Positions 1-9,973 of a stretch of 64,000 bases of DNA are shown one piece after another (the first letter of the stretch is position 1; each line of letters opens with the position of its first letter). Both the position numbers and the translations under genes were made by a program. The notes below the pieces were generated by a model, which had not been told where the DNA came from, searched no databases, and worked only from the letters and a program-made list of their open reading frames with translations. Location of the stretch: contig NZ_CP085636.1 of assembly GCF_027571385.1 (NCBI RefSeq), positions 1,302,001 to 1,366,000 on the forward strand, given 5' to 3'. This DNA is from Shewanella sp. MTB7. Lineage in GTDB: Bacteria; Pseudomonadota; Gammaproteobacteria; Enterobacterales; Shewanellaceae.

Positions 1-990
1 GCTCATTATCCCGATCACAACACGTGTTATCAGACGCTTAGCCGAATCATCTTTAATCTTGCGGATCAAGCAGAGTTATATAACTTACATGTGATCACTA
101 ACGATAAACTCCCGGTAGTACGTTTCCATACCGAGGCATATTGCTTCCCAACTGCAGAACAGATCATCTTTTTTTATAATCCTGAGTATCATGAAGCGCA
201 AACCCTTCATAGCCGAGATGATTACCGAGCCCGCAAAATACGAATTGTATTTTTAGCAACGGGTGAAGACATTCGCAGTAACTCAGCGAGTTTTCATATA
301 AAAGTGCAGTCTTTCCTTGCGAAGTTAATGCCGCAATTGCCAGAAACAAATCTCATCATCAAAATCCGCGATCATCAACATCTTTCCTATGACCTGTTTG
401 CCAAAGCTAAAGGCAATAAAGAGAGTTATGGATATAAGCTACGTTCAATCAGTGACAGATATGAAGCTAGACTCTGTCCACTCCCTACAGAGCACGGCTC
501 ATTATGCTATGTCACGGTAAAACTCCCGTTAAGCCGTAAGCTTAAACAGGCTTTTTTGCCAGAAGGTGCAAGTGACTATACGCCACTGTATCAAAAGCTA
601 GAGGATGCATTTATTCAAGCCACATCAGCCAAACAACTTAAGCAGATTGCCATGGTTGCTAATGGGCTAACGCCACTTGTACGCAACAGTAAGTACGATC
701 AAGTTGATGGCACCAATGAAGTACAAATGCTCGGTTTCGATCCCAATATAGAAGAACAACAGTTTATTGGTCATTGGGATGGTAAGCACCTAGTTGAAAT
801 GGTGAGTTTTACTATCGCGGCTGGAGTCGAAGATTGTAGAGGGGCTGGTCTGGGTCGTTATTTGAATCGAGTTGAAGATGCCCTAAGGAGCTTGGCGTCA
901 GAACTCGCGTTAGATAGATCACGTGACGATCTCATTTTGCGTTTCCATCAACATATTAGTTATCAAGTGCCTGAAGAGTTAATGACCTAA
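1..990 (+). CDS. DUF3083 family protein, 5' end outside window
   Basis: The frame is open from the first base of the window, so this is the 3' part of a gene that begins further left. A GTG at 91 is only an internal candidate start and has no convincing ribosome site. The product resembles the DUF3083 family, which I recall as a Shewanella-centred cytoplasmic family of unknown function. No signal peptide or membrane segment is visible in the readable part, and no catalytic motif is evident. The end of the protein is rich in charged helices. An intrinsic terminator follows at 1086, so the gene is transcriptionally separate from glnD. The family call rests on overall resemblance and the function is unknown. 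Confidence 0.7.
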   Translation, partial: AHYPDHNTCYQTLSRIIFNLADQAELYNLHVITNDKLPVVRFHTEAYCFPTAEQIIFFYNPEYHEAQTLHSRDDYRARKIRIVFLATGEDIRSNSASFHIKVQSFLAKLMPQLPETNLIIKIRDHQHLSYDLFAKAKGNKESYGYKLRSISDRYEARLCPLPTEHGSLCYVTVKLPLSRKLKQAFLPEGASDYTPLYQKLEDAFIQATSAKQLKQIAMVANGLTPLVRNSKYDQVDGTNEVQMLGFDPNIEEQQFIGHWDGKHLVEMVSFTIAAGVEDCRGAGLGRYLNRVEDALRSLASELALDRSRDDLILRFHQHISYQVPEELMT

Positions 991-1085
991 TATTAATCGG
1001 TAAATAACATGGTTAGCTACAATCATTGACAGGCTTTAAAGCGTTATCATAGTTGGATTGCGGCGGTGATGCTGAGGTGAATAAG

Positions 1086-1128
1086 TTTAACGGTGCCACA
1101 TGAATAGCAGGCTGGCACCGTTAAAAAT
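1086..1128 (+). terminator. intrinsic terminator after the DUF3083 gene
   Basis: Perfect 13-bp arms (TTTAACGGTGCCA at 1086-1098 and its complement at 1113-1125) enclose a 14-base loop and run into an A/T-rich tail. The remaining sequence up to 1262 shows nothing else clear and presumably carries the glnD promoter. Confidence 0.75.
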
Positions 1129-1262
1129 ATGATGAGAGTGTTGTGGGTTTGTAATTTTTTATTAGATGATTTACCCTATTTACTATACAAAGCCCATTGC
1201 ATAACGGTTTGATTCATTAATAAACTTTAGTTATACCTAATGCAAATAACCACAGGAGAAAC

Positions 1263-3869
1263 ATGTCAGGATTTGATATATCACCTCAATTTAATTCAAA
1301 AATGGGTATTACTGATTATAAAAAAGTAATCCAAGATGCTGACAACTACCTTAATGAAAACTTTACCCACGTTGCCATAGACGAGATAGTCAAACTACGC
1401 GCCGATTTTTTTGATGCTTTACTTGTCCACCTCTGGAAATGCGCTGATCTCGCTACTGAAAACATCTCTCTCAATGCCGTAGGTGGTTATGGTCGTCAAA
1501 CATTACACCTGCATTCTGATATTGATATTTGTGTTTTATTCTCCCAAGAACTGACTCCTCATCAAGCCTCTCAAATTGGTCTGTTCTTCACCCAGTTATG
1601 GGATTTAGGTCTAGAACTCGGTCACAGTGTTTTAGGACTGCATGAAATTGATAAAGCGTGTAAAGAAGACATCACTATTGCGACAACTCTCTTTGAAATT
1701 CGTCATTTAACCGGGCCTGACTCCCACGCAAAAGAGGTCTTAGACCGGCTCTATGGGGATACTCTATGGAGCAGTGAAGCCTTCTTTAAAGCGAAAGTAA
1801 GTGAGCAAGATGAGCGTCACCAAAAGGCGCAAGGCAGTGCTTTTAGCTTAGAGCCCAACCTCAAAAATAGTCCTGGTGGTATGCGGGATATTCAAACCTT
1901 GATTTGGGTAACCCGTAAATATTTTGCTGCAGAGGATATGGCCGCCTTAAGGCGATTTGGCTTCTTTACCGCTGACGAGTATGCAGAGCTGTTAGAGTCA
2001 CAGCATTTTATTTGGCGTGTGCGCTGGGCATTACACCTAGCAGCAGATCGCTCTGAAAACCGACTACTTATTGCTTTGCAAAGTGACGTTGCACGATTGA
2101 TGGGCTTTGGAGATAACAGTCACCTTGCTATTGAAAAGATGATGCGTCAGTTATACCGTGCAATGCGGCGGATTAGTGAACTAAATCAAATGCTATTGCA
2201 GTATTTCAAAGATGAAATCCTCGAACAAACAGACAATAAATCGACGCCGTTAAATCAACATTTCGAAATAAATGGTCGACTTATCAATGCGCGTCACGAT
2301 GATGTCTTTATTGATCGCAAGCAGCTTATTGCGCTTTTTATCCATATTGCAGAAAACGCGAATGATATCGATGGTATTACGCCGCAAACGATTCGGTTAA
2401 TCCGTCAAGTTAGACGAAGACTGCTTGGTGATCTGCAAGATTTTCATCGCTGCCGTAAAGAGTTCATCTCCCTATTTCGTCACCCTCAAGGCATGGGACT
2501 CGCGTTAACACTGATGCATCGACATGGGATATTAGCGTCGTATCTCCCCCAATGGCGCGAAATTGTGGGTCAGATGCAGTTCGATTTATATCATGTTTAC
2601 CCCGTTGATGAGCATACTCATAAGTTACTCAAATATTTATTTTCCCTCAATGATAAAACTGATACGCCATCTCTTACACACCCTTGCGCTGTTTACAAAG
2701 CAATAGAGAATAAAGAGGTCTTATTGCTTGCTGGCTTGTTCCATGATCTAGGTAAGGGACGAGGTGGTGACCACAGTGAATTGGGCGCCGTTGATGCACT
2801 GCAATTTGCTAAGTTTCATGAGCTAAAACCGTCGCAAGCTAAGGTGATAGCCTGGTTAGTTAAAAACCATCTATTGTTATCTTTGTCTACTCAGCGATTA
2901 GATATCTATGATCCATCGGAAGTGAATAATCTCGCTAAAACCATCGGGACTAAAGCCAGGCTTGACGCTCTGTACTGTTTGACGGTTGCCGACATTAGGG
3001 CAACAAATGATGATTTATGGACCAACTGGAAGGCAACGTTACTCCGAGACCTCTATATGTCGATAAGTTTCGCATTGCGTAATGGTCTAGAAAACGTCCT
3101 AGAGCAGAGAGCGATTGTCCGCGAACATAAAAATGAAGCGTTAGAGTTGATGGGAGAAAATGCTACTCCTGAGGTCACTAAACAGCTTTGGAAACGCTTA
3201 CCTTTATCATTTTTTAGTAATGCTCAACCCAGTGAAATAGCGCGTTATTCAACAGCGATGACACAATATCCCACTGAACAAGCACTTATTTTGCTAGATG
3301 AAAGCAGTACCAAGGGCTTCAGTGATCTATTCGTCTATATAAAGGATAAACCTGGTCTGTTTGTGACGCTATTTAATACTCTAGCTTCACTGCAAATCTC
3401 AGTTCAGCAAGCTAATATTTCCAAGACGAAAGATGGTTATGTGGTGGAGTCTTTAAAAATACTGGATTATGATAATCATCCAATAAGAACTTCTGGTCGT
3501 CGTGACCGTATCAAGCAAAAGCTTAAAGAAGTATTGTTTGAAAATAAAAAACTGCCTAAACAACGTCTTAATAACAACATTAGCTCATTCGCCAGCGAGC
3601 CAAAAGTCGAGTTTCTGCATTCTCGTAAAAAAGATAGAACGCTTATTAGTGTAACGGCACTTGATAACCCACAATTTATGAGTCACTTTTGTAACGGGTT
3701 TAGACTGCTTGAACTTAATATTCACTCTGCAAAGATAACCACAGTGGGTGAGCAGGTTGATAATGTATTTCTGGTCTCTGATAAAGGTGGTCAGTCATTG
3801 GACGATGAGAGTAAGCAAGCGCTAAAATCCTTTTTTGTCGATTTCATTAAAGAGCAGCCCTCTATTTGA
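1263..3869 (+). CDS. glnD: [Protein-PII] uridylyltransferase / uridylyl-removing enzyme
   Basis: GlnD is the bifunctional nitrogen sensor that uridylylates PII (GlnB/GlnK) when glutamine is low and removes the UMP when glutamine is high. At 868 residues it is close to the usual 850-890. An N-terminal nucleotidyltransferase domain carries the GGYGR motif followed by SDID (about residues 73-87), supplying the metal-binding aspartates. The central HD domain has GLFHDLGKGRGGDH near residue 495, which is the UMP-removing site. Two C-terminal ACT domains (about 690-770 and 795-868) should bind glutamine. AGGAG lies just before the ATG. The gene stands alone between two hairpins, not next to map/rpsB as in many relatives, so a second glnD elsewhere in the genome is possible. 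The enzyme looks intact. Confidence 0.93.
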   Translation: MSGFDISPQFNSKMGITDYKKVIQDADNYLNENFTHVAIDEIVKLRADFFDALLVHLWKCADLATENISLNAVGGYGRQTLHLHSDIDICVLFSQELTPHQASQIGLFFTQLWDLGLELGHSVLGLHEIDKACKEDITIATTLFEIRHLTGPDSHAKEVLDRLYGDTLWSSEAFFKAKVSEQDERHQKAQGSAFSLEPNLKNSPGGMRDIQTLIWVTRKYFAAEDMAALRRFGFFTADEYAELLESQHFIWRVRWALHLAADRSENRLLIALQSDVARLMGFGDNSHLAIEKMMRQLYRAMRRISELNQMLLQYFKDEILEQTDNKSTPLNQHFEINGRLINARHDDVFIDRKQLIALFIHIAENANDIDGITPQTIRLIRQVRRRLLGDLQDFHRCRKEFISLFRHPQGMGLALTLMHRHGILASYLPQWREIVGQMQFDLYHVYPVDEHTHKLLKYLFSLNDKTDTPSLTHPCAVYKAIENKEVLLLAGLFHDLGKGRGGDHSELGAVDALQFAKFHELKPSQAKVIAWLVKNHLLLSLSTQRLDIYDPSEVNNLAKTIGTKARLDALYCLTVADIRATNDDLWTNWKATLLRDLYMSISFALRNGLENVLEQRAIVREHKNEALELMGENATPEVTKQLWKRLPLSFFSNAQPSEIARYSTAMTQYPTEQALILLDESSTKGFSDLFVYIKDKPGLFVTLFNTLASLQISVQQANISKTKDGYVVESLKILDYDNHPIRTSGRRDRIKQKLKEVLFENKKLPKQRLNNNISSFASEPKVEFLHSRKKDRTLISVTALDNPQFMSHFCNGFRLLELNIHSAKITTVGEQVDNVFLVSDKGGQSLDDESKQALKSFFVDFIKEQPSI

Positions 3870-4379
3870 TTTCGATAAGAGGGAGGACGAGGTTATCAGG
3901 CAACCGATAACTTCGTCATCAATGCCTCGCTCTTCTGGTTAAGCAATGTCTGCATCGGTCATCAGCTCGGATGGATGCGTTATTTATGGTTCGTTGCCCA
4001 GAGGTGAATGCTCACAGTCATATCTATTTGCTCTAATTAATATAAACAGTGTTTTATTTTCAAGACAAACCACTCCGCAACAAACAAGCACAATCGTTCA
4101 ACTAAAACAGAGTCAATAACTCACTGGAAATATCATACTCAACAGGGAAAAAAAACAAGCAAGCGTTTGCTGATACTTGCCATCACTTGGCTTGTGAGTA
4201 GTATGTCGAGAAATCGCTGTTGAAAAGTTAACGAGCTTAGTTTGACGTTAAAGCTTCAGTGATAAAGACGACTTCTTACTATATTACGTGCACATTTAAA
4301 TTACATATCAACTCAAAGACATTGTTATATACCTCAGGTAGTATCCGCCCGAAATTTGGTTGATTAAGATCAGTCTTAA
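3870..4379. other. 510-bp intergenic region between glnD and the sulfatase maturase
   Basis: A hairpin at 3886-3917 (12-bp arms starting GACGAGGTTATC, one mismatch, 8-base loop) follows glnD. It has no T-run, so it may be a weak or factor-assisted terminator. No conserved reading frame was seen in the rest. The A/T-rich stretch before 4380 should hold the promoter of the maturase gene. Confidence 0.5.
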
Positions 4380-5471
4380 ATGAAAAGCGATATATTTACC
4401 GTAATGGCTAAGCCTGTAAGTGATAAGTGCAATTTAAAATGTTCTTATTGTTTCTATTTAGGTACTGCAGAGCAATTAAATCACCTGCCAACAAATTTGA
4501 TGACGGATGACGTTCTGCGTGATTTCACTCAGAAGTACATCGAACAATCAAATACGCCAACGGTCAGCTTTGTATGGCAGGGTGGTGAGCCGACATTAGC
4601 TGGGCTGGACTTTTTTCAAAAAGCAGTAAAATTCCAACAAGAGTTTGCTGACGGTAAAACGATCACCAACTCACTTCAAACGAATGGTATTGCACTAAAC
4701 CGACAGTGGATGACATTTTTAAAAGAACATCACTTCCTCGTCGGTATCTCCATTGATGGCACGCAGACGGCTCACGATAAATATCGAATATCAATTAATG
4801 GTGCACCAACTTATGAGCGCGTAAAACAAGCCATCGGTTTGTTAAACGAGTTTGAAATTGAATATAACGCACTGTGCACTATTAATAGTAGTAATTGGAA
4901 TAAAGGTAAAACGGTTTACAGTAATTTAAAACAGATGGGCGTTCGGTTTATGCAGTTTATTCCGATTGTCGTATTCGATAAGAAAAAGAAAATGGCACCG
5001 TTTACTGTGCCACAAAAAGGATTTGGTACTTTCTTAGTTGATGTTTTTAATGAGTGGGCCAAAGCAGATATTAATTATACCTTTATTATGAACTTTGAGA
5101 GCATTCTTTCAAGTTATGTGAATAAGCACCCACTTATCTGTTTTCATAGTCAGCAATGTGGATCACCACTGGTTATTGAATCTAATGGCGATGTTTACTC
5201 TTGTGATCATTTTGTCACTGACCAATTTCGCATCGGCAATATTGAATCCCAAGGTTTCACCGACATGATCGAGTCAGACAAGCATCAACAATTTCAAGCA
5301 TTGCGCAGTATCACCAAAGAGTGCCAACGCTGTGAATATCTGTCTTTGTGCCATGGTGGCTGTCCAAAGCATTCCATGTTAGGTGGGAGTAATTATTTAT
5401 GCCCCTCTTACAAGATGCTCTTTAAGCACACCAAAGAGCCCGTGAAAATAATTATTAACAACCTACTGTAA
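4380..5471 (+). CDS. anaerobic sulfatase-maturating enzyme (radical SAM/SPASM)
   Basis: This enzyme type converts the active-site Cys or Ser of a sulfatase to formylglycine in the cytoplasm, using SAM and iron-sulfur clusters. The N-terminal radical SAM motif CNLKCSYC (about residues 17-24) is the CxxxCxxC that binds the SAM cluster. The GGEPTL motif follows near residue 69. The C-terminal SPASM-type region has the cysteines of CDHF (about residue 275) and CQRCEYLSLCHGGC (about 317-330), which hold auxiliary clusters. The length (363) fits the anSME/AslB group. The matching substrate, a CSPSR sulfatase, is encoded 800 bp downstream on the same strand. Spacing to the next reading frame is short, consistent with one operon. 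The start has no strong Shine-Dalgarno sequence. Confidence 0.9.
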   Translation: MKSDIFTVMAKPVSDKCNLKCSYCFYLGTAEQLNHLPTNLMTDDVLRDFTQKYIEQSNTPTVSFVWQGGEPTLAGLDFFQKAVKFQQEFADGKTITNSLQTNGIALNRQWMTFLKEHHFLVGISIDGTQTAHDKYRISINGAPTYERVKQAIGLLNEFEIEYNALCTINSSNWNKGKTVYSNLKQMGVRFMQFIPIVVFDKKKKMAPFTVPQKGFGTFLVDVFNEWAKADINYTFIMNFESILSSYVNKHPLICFHSQQCGSPLVIESNGDVYSCDHFVTDQFRIGNIESQGFTDMIESDKHQQFQALRSITKECQRCEYLSLCHGGCPKHSMLGGSNYLCPSYKMLFKHTKEPVKIIINNLL

Positions 5472-5489
5472 TCAAGGCCTTCACTTAAC

Positions 5490-6259
5490 ATGCGCAATAA
5501 TAATATTAAAAAGTTAGTGCTTGCACTATCGCTATCTCTGGCAGGTTCTGGCTCAGCCATTGCTGGTCAAGACAATAACTTTATCTTTGACTATGGCTCT
5601 ATAAAAGTAGGTTATGCCAACTGGGATATGGGCTAGAAGATGTGGGCCGCGGGGATCTACTTAAAGTGTTCGCTGATTATGGTGCGATCTATAAGGGATA
5701 TGAATACTACGGTTTTATGGAATACAACCGTTTCGATCATCCAGATGACACTCGCAATCAGGTGTTCACCGCCAATACTCATATCCGTTTGTTAGATAGC
5801 AATTTTACCGCTTTTGGTAAGTTTTACGCTCAGTATGAGAATAATCCTCAGTTCGCAGATGATGTCAGCACCATTTTAGGTATGGGTTACCTAGGATATT
5901 AATCAAAAGCTGGCTTCTTTAAGCCATTTGTTGGTGCTCATATTATGTCTGGCGATGCTAAGTCGACCATTACTGGCGAAACCTCTAATGGTATGAACGG
6001 TGTCATGGTGGGATGGGTTGGTGCTTACCATCTTAGCCCTCAGTTCACTCTCTCCAACTGGAACGAATTCGAAATTGCCCGTAACGATGCTTATGCAGAA
6101 CAGCAGCACGGTGATTTCGGCATCAATGGCGGAGTGACGTTATCGTACAAACCTAGCCAGTATTTTGTCGTCGATGTGACTTATCGTTACTTCTATAACA
6201 AGCTTGCTGTAGAAGGTTATGGTGACCAAATAATCTTTATGGCTGGCTACAAATTCTAA
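5490..6259 (+). pseudogene. broken Tsx/OmpK-like outer-membrane channel
   Basis: A signal peptide (MRNNNIKKLVLALSLSLAGS, cleavage after AIA) opens a frame at 5490 that stops at TAG 5634-5636 after NWDMG. Restoring one base at about 5631-5632 continues as GLEDVGRGDLLKVFADYG in another frame. That frame is cut by an in-frame TAA at 5900-5902, then continues without shift (SKAGFFKPFVGAHIMSGD) to a natural end at 6259 in an aromatic beta-strand ending ...GYKF. The reconstructed product is about 256 residues with the alternating, aromatic-rich strands and final Phe of an outer-membrane barrel. It resembles the Tsx/OmpK nucleoside-channel family. The TAA is one C-to-T change from CAA. It lies between maturase and sulfatase and may once have admitted the sulfated substrate. 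Sequencing error could explain one lesion, but two argue for decay. Confidence 0.75.
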
Positions 6260-6269
6260 GGAAAAAACA

Positions 6270-7745
6270 GTGAAAAAATCTCTACTTGCTAGTGCCATTG
6301 TTCTAGCTTCTCTAAGTACCAATGTTATGGCAGCTCAAACTGCAGCGACAGAAAAGCCTAACGTGGTTATTTTCTACGTTGATGACTTAGGCTATGGTGA
6401 CTTAGCAACTTATGGTCACAATATTGTTAAGACCCCCAACATCGACAAGTTGGCTTCTGAAGGTATTAAGTTTACTCAGTACTATTCCCCCGCACCACTG
6501 TGCTCGCCATCCCGTGCAGGTATGCTGACGGGTCGTACTCCATACCGTACAGGCATTCGTTCATGGATCCCCGATGGACAAAACGTTCATATTGGTAAAG
6601 AAGAGATCACTATCGCGCACATGCTTAAAGATGAAGGCTACGATACTGCCATCACTGGTAAGTTGCACCTAAACGGTGGCGCGCACATGAAAGATCATCC
6701 ACAGGCAAGCGATCTAGGCTTCGATCACACCTTTATCATTCCTGGTGGTTGGGCTAAAAATGCCAAGACTGAAACTAAAAATGCCGATGGCAGTCTGCGT
6801 CACGGTAAGATCCACGTTGATAACTTCTGGCGTAATGGTGTGCCTGTGGGTGAAACGGATCAATTCAGCGCCGACTTAGTCGCCAATGAAGCCATTGGCT
6901 GGTTAGACGATCAAGGCGGTGATAAACCTTTTTTCCTCTACGTGCCATTTTCAGAGGTTCACACGCCTATTGCTTCTCCACAGAAGTACTTGGATATGTA
7001 CGGTGACTACCTGACTGATTTTGCAAAACAAAACCCAGATTTATACCATTGGGATTGGATAAACCAACCTTACCGTGGTCAAGGTGAGTACTTTGCCAAC
7101 ATCACTTATATGGATGCTCAGCTGGGTCGCGTTATCGACAAGCTAAAAGCCATGGGTGAGTATGAAAATACCATTATTTTGTTCTCATCTGACAATGGTC
7201 CTGTTACTCGTGAAGCGAGAAAGCCATACGAGCTGAACATGGCTGGCGAAACTGGCGGGCTACGTGGCCGTAAAGATAACTTGTTTGAAGGCGGTATCCG
7301 CGTTCCGATGATCATGAAGTACCATGGCCACGTTAAAGCTGACACTGTTTCTGATGAGCCAATTTATGGTCTAGATATCGTGCCAACACTATCAGAGCTA
7401 GTTGGTTTTACTATGCCAACTGACCGTACAATCGATGGTGTATCATTTGTAAGCACATTTAACGGCCAAAGCGTTGAACGGTCTAAGCCGATGATCTGGA
7501 CCATTGATATGCCATATCAAGATGATGCCATCAATGAATATGCTATTCGTATCGGTGATTTCAAATTGATTATTGATCGTCAAGGCAATAACAAGTACAT
7601 GTTCAATATCGCTCAAGACAGATATGAAGTGTTTAACCTACTCAATAAGCCTGAATACAAGGCTAAAATTGAGCAGTTAACCACGGCGTACAAAGCTTAC
7701 CGTAAGGATATCGAGAACGATAATATCCTTAATAAAGGCAAGTAA
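6270..7745 (+). CDS. periplasmic type I sulfatase (Cys-type)
   Basis: This enzyme should hydrolyse sulfate esters, releasing sulfate. The family includes aryl- and polysaccharide sulfatases, so the substrate is undefined. A Sec signal peptide (MKKSLLASAIVLASL, cleavage near AMAA around residue 21) exports it. The formylglycine motif C-S-P-S-R begins at Cys78 in PLCSPSRAG, followed by GRTPYRTG. The paired aspartates of YVDDLGYGD (about 36-44) and the SSDNG motif (about 307) are the expected calcium ligands. The start is GTG with AAGGAA upstream. It lies 10 bp after the broken porin and in the same direction as the radical SAM maturase, which almost certainly activates Cys78. Length (491) is normal for the family. 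Confidence 0.92.
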   Translation: MKKSLLASAIVLASLSTNVMAAQTAATEKPNVVIFYVDDLGYGDLATYGHNIVKTPNIDKLASEGIKFTQYYSPAPLCSPSRAGMLTGRTPYRTGIRSWIPDGQNVHIGKEEITIAHMLKDEGYDTAITGKLHLNGGAHMKDHPQASDLGFDHTFIIPGGWAKNAKTETKNADGSLRHGKIHVDNFWRNGVPVGETDQFSADLVANEAIGWLDDQGGDKPFFLYVPFSEVHTPIASPQKYLDMYGDYLTDFAKQNPDLYHWDWINQPYRGQGEYFANITYMDAQLGRVIDKLKAMGEYENTIILFSSDNGPVTREARKPYELNMAGETGGLRGRKDNLFEGGIRVPMIMKYHGHVKADTVSDEPIYGLDIVPTLSELVGFTMPTDRTIDGVSFVSTFNGQSVERSKPMIWTIDMPYQDDAINEYAIRIGDFKLIIDRQGNNKYMFNIAQDRYEVFNLLNKPEYKAKIEQLTTAYKAYRKDIENDNILNKGK

Positions 7746-7835
7746 TAATCAAGGCTTAACATGAGTTAAGCTAGGTCTGAAATATTGTTGTTATTACCGT
7801 CTTTTGGGTAACCAGCGCATGATATTGTAGAGATC

Positions 7836-7870
7836 AATAATGCCAGTAAGCTTTGCTTACTGGCATTATT
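7836..7870. terminator. bidirectional terminator between sulfatase and sulfotransferase
   Basis: 15-bp perfect arms (AATAATGCCAGTAAG and its complement) with a 5-base loop and A/T-rich flanks sit between two convergent genes, so the hairpin can serve both strands. Confidence 0.8.
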
Positions 7871-7931
7871 GTTGAATGGAGCAAATTTTATTTAGGTATA
7901 AACAGACTAAAGCATATACCCATCAGCATGA

Positions 7932-9737
7932 TTATTTCAGCATCTCATTGATGCGGATCACTTGTGCACGATAGCCTGTTGCAAACATATCATGGCTATT
8001 GATGTTAATTCTGACCGCTGGTTTAGTTTCACCGTAACGGTGTTCCACCAAGATAGACTGTACCTTGCCTGTAGTGTCATCCACTTTCATGTTGCCGTAA
8101 CCTCCGCCTAAACCAAATAAGCCCGCAGAAGCGAAGTAACTCATCATGCTGTCTTTATCGGCTTGGTATTTAACGATAGAGGTGACCGGCGAGTAACCTG
8201 CGTAGCCCAGTTCATCTTTACCGTACTGCCAAATCTGCTGCACTGTCATGTTTAGCTCATCGATTTTATATTCGACCGCACGGGAGTATTTTTCGGTAGC
8301 AAACATAGGTTGGCTTAAATGACGTCCATCACCATTATCGAATACGGTTAATGTGCCTTTTTCTGGCACTAAGTAAGCGGTGTGTGACGTCCAGCTAAAG
8401 TCAAAATCTCTATCCTGGCAAGCGCCTTTTTCATCACACCAAATAGGTTTACCTTGGTCATTAATCGGCTTTAACAGTTTATCTTGGAATCGCTCACTCC
8501 AGCCTTTGCTGGCACTTAAAATCCACTTAACCTGTTTATCTCGACCAATTTTAATCACCGCCGATTGATGACGCGAGCTGATAATAATACTGTCATCAAG
8601 GGGATCGTACTCAATCGAGTTCACATGCACCCAGTTGCGTCCCGTTGCCACACCATGAATGTCACCATAGGGGGCCTTGGCTAAATCCTCGGCGGTGGTT
8701 TGGTGGCCAGCATCGTTAATGTTGATATTGAGGCACACAGCTCCCGCATCAAGAGACAGTAACGCTGCGTCGCGCATCGGATCTAAAATGGTATTTAAAT
8801 CCCAGTAATCGACGAGTTTGCCGGTGTTGTCCACTTCAATAATTTGGTCGCGAATGGTATTGACCAAACGGTCATCAGCAGTGCGATAATCTTTGGCTGC
8901 CGCACGAATAAACACATTACCGTTGGCCGCCTCAATTCCCTCATGGGAGGCATCGATAAAATTACCGGGGAGATTATGCTCTGAGATCATTCGTCCCATA
9001 ATGGACATCTTTTTCCAGCCTTGACCTTGTACCCACACCATGTTGCCATCTTGAGTTACATTCATGCCCATGGCATAACCCGCGGTATCAAAACTTTTTG
9101 AGTCATGGGTGGTGTAAGGGTTCATATACCAGCGAATATCCCCAGCAGTATCAATAATGATAAAGCCGGGTTTACCATCCCAAGAAAAGGCGCCGGGAGC
9201 CTGAACATTATTGTGCATTAACGGCGATGTTTTCCCATCTGGGTTGGTCCAGTTCACAAAATACAATCTGTCTTTAAAGTCAGCATCTATATGCTCAACC
9301 TCGACCAATGGTGCTTTAGCCCACTGGCTTTGTGAAAAGCCTAGGTCAATATCTGGCGTGAGCATCTTGTAATCGAAAGATTTTTGCTCACCACTTTCCG
9401 TCCATTTAATGGTAAAACGATTCATCAAAGCTGGATATAGACCGAAAATGGGGACTCCACCTTCATCCATAATGCGCATATCATCGACGTGATAAGTTAG
9501 GCTAACGCTGTCTTCATCTTTGGCATGAACTGTCACTTCAACCGCAGAGATGGTATGACCCGCCAAGGTGACCAGTGCGGTGAGCGGAGCATTTTCATAG
9601 GGGTTATGAATGATATAACCCAGTGGTTCGCCAGCAACAGGAGTAGGTTTCATTCCCTCAACAGAGGCTAGAAGGTGTGTGCTGAACAAGCTCAGTGACA
9701 GGGCTAAAGCCGATAACATTAAAGAGGGTTTAGACAT
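7932..9737 (-). CDS. assT: periplasmic arylsulfate sulfotransferase (AssT family)
   Basis: AssT moves a sulfuryl group from one phenolic sulfate to another phenol without PAPS, in the periplasm. I placed the start at ATG 9737, which gives a clean signal peptide (MSKPSLMLSALALSLSLF); an upstream TTG at 9773 only adds a non-signal tail. The product is 601 residues, as expected for the beta-propeller family. Histidines matching the known active site are visible: DASHEG, then WVHVNSIEYD followed by SSRHQS, then WTSHTAY. They correspond to the catalytic His, His/Arg and His set of the E. coli enzyme by order and context. A Cys pair (WCDEKGAC) may form the disulfide seen in relatives, but no dsbL/dsbI pair is nearby. 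It is convergent with the sulfatase, making a local sulfate-ester cluster. Confidence 0.85.
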   Translation of the reverse strand: MSKPSLMLSALALSLSLFSTHLLASVEGMKPTPVAGEPLGYIIHNPYENAPLTALVTLAGHTISAVEVTVHAKDEDSVSLTYHVDDMRIMDEGGVPIFGLYPALMNRFTIKWTESGEQKSFDYKMLTPDIDLGFSQSQWAKAPLVEVEHIDADFKDRLYFVNWTNPDGKTSPLMHNNVQAPGAFSWDGKPGFIIIDTAGDIRWYMNPYTTHDSKSFDTAGYAMGMNVTQDGNMVWVQGQGWKKMSIMGRMISEHNLPGNFIDASHEGIEAANGNVFIRAAAKDYRTADDRLVNTIRDQIIEVDNTGKLVDYWDLNTILDPMRDAALLSLDAGAVCLNININDAGHQTTAEDLAKAPYGDIHGVATGRNWVHVNSIEYDPLDDSIIISSRHQSAVIKIGRDKQVKWILSASKGWSERFQDKLLKPINDQGKPIWCDEKGACQDRDFDFSWTSHTAYLVPEKGTLTVFDNGDGRHLSQPMFATEKYSRAVEYKIDELNMTVQQIWQYGKDELGYAGYSPVTSIVKYQADKDSMMSYFASAGLFGLGGGYGNMKVDDTTGKVQSILVEHRYGETKPAVRININSHDMFATGYRAQVIRINEMLK

Positions 9738-9973
9738 TGAACACCCATTCTCGGGAAATAGAAATAAAGACAAAGTATAATCTTAAAAGAACAATAAAAA
9801 TGTCCGTTAATTAACACTGTGGTGAGTATATTTCGAGTTTGACAGAGAGGTCACGATTTAGGTATTTAGTGTGTTGTGGATGAAACTTTTAACACGAGAT
9901 AAGGTCTTCGCTGCTACGAGCAAAAAACTTATACAATTATTTGATATAAACAGTGGCAACCATGATTAAATCA

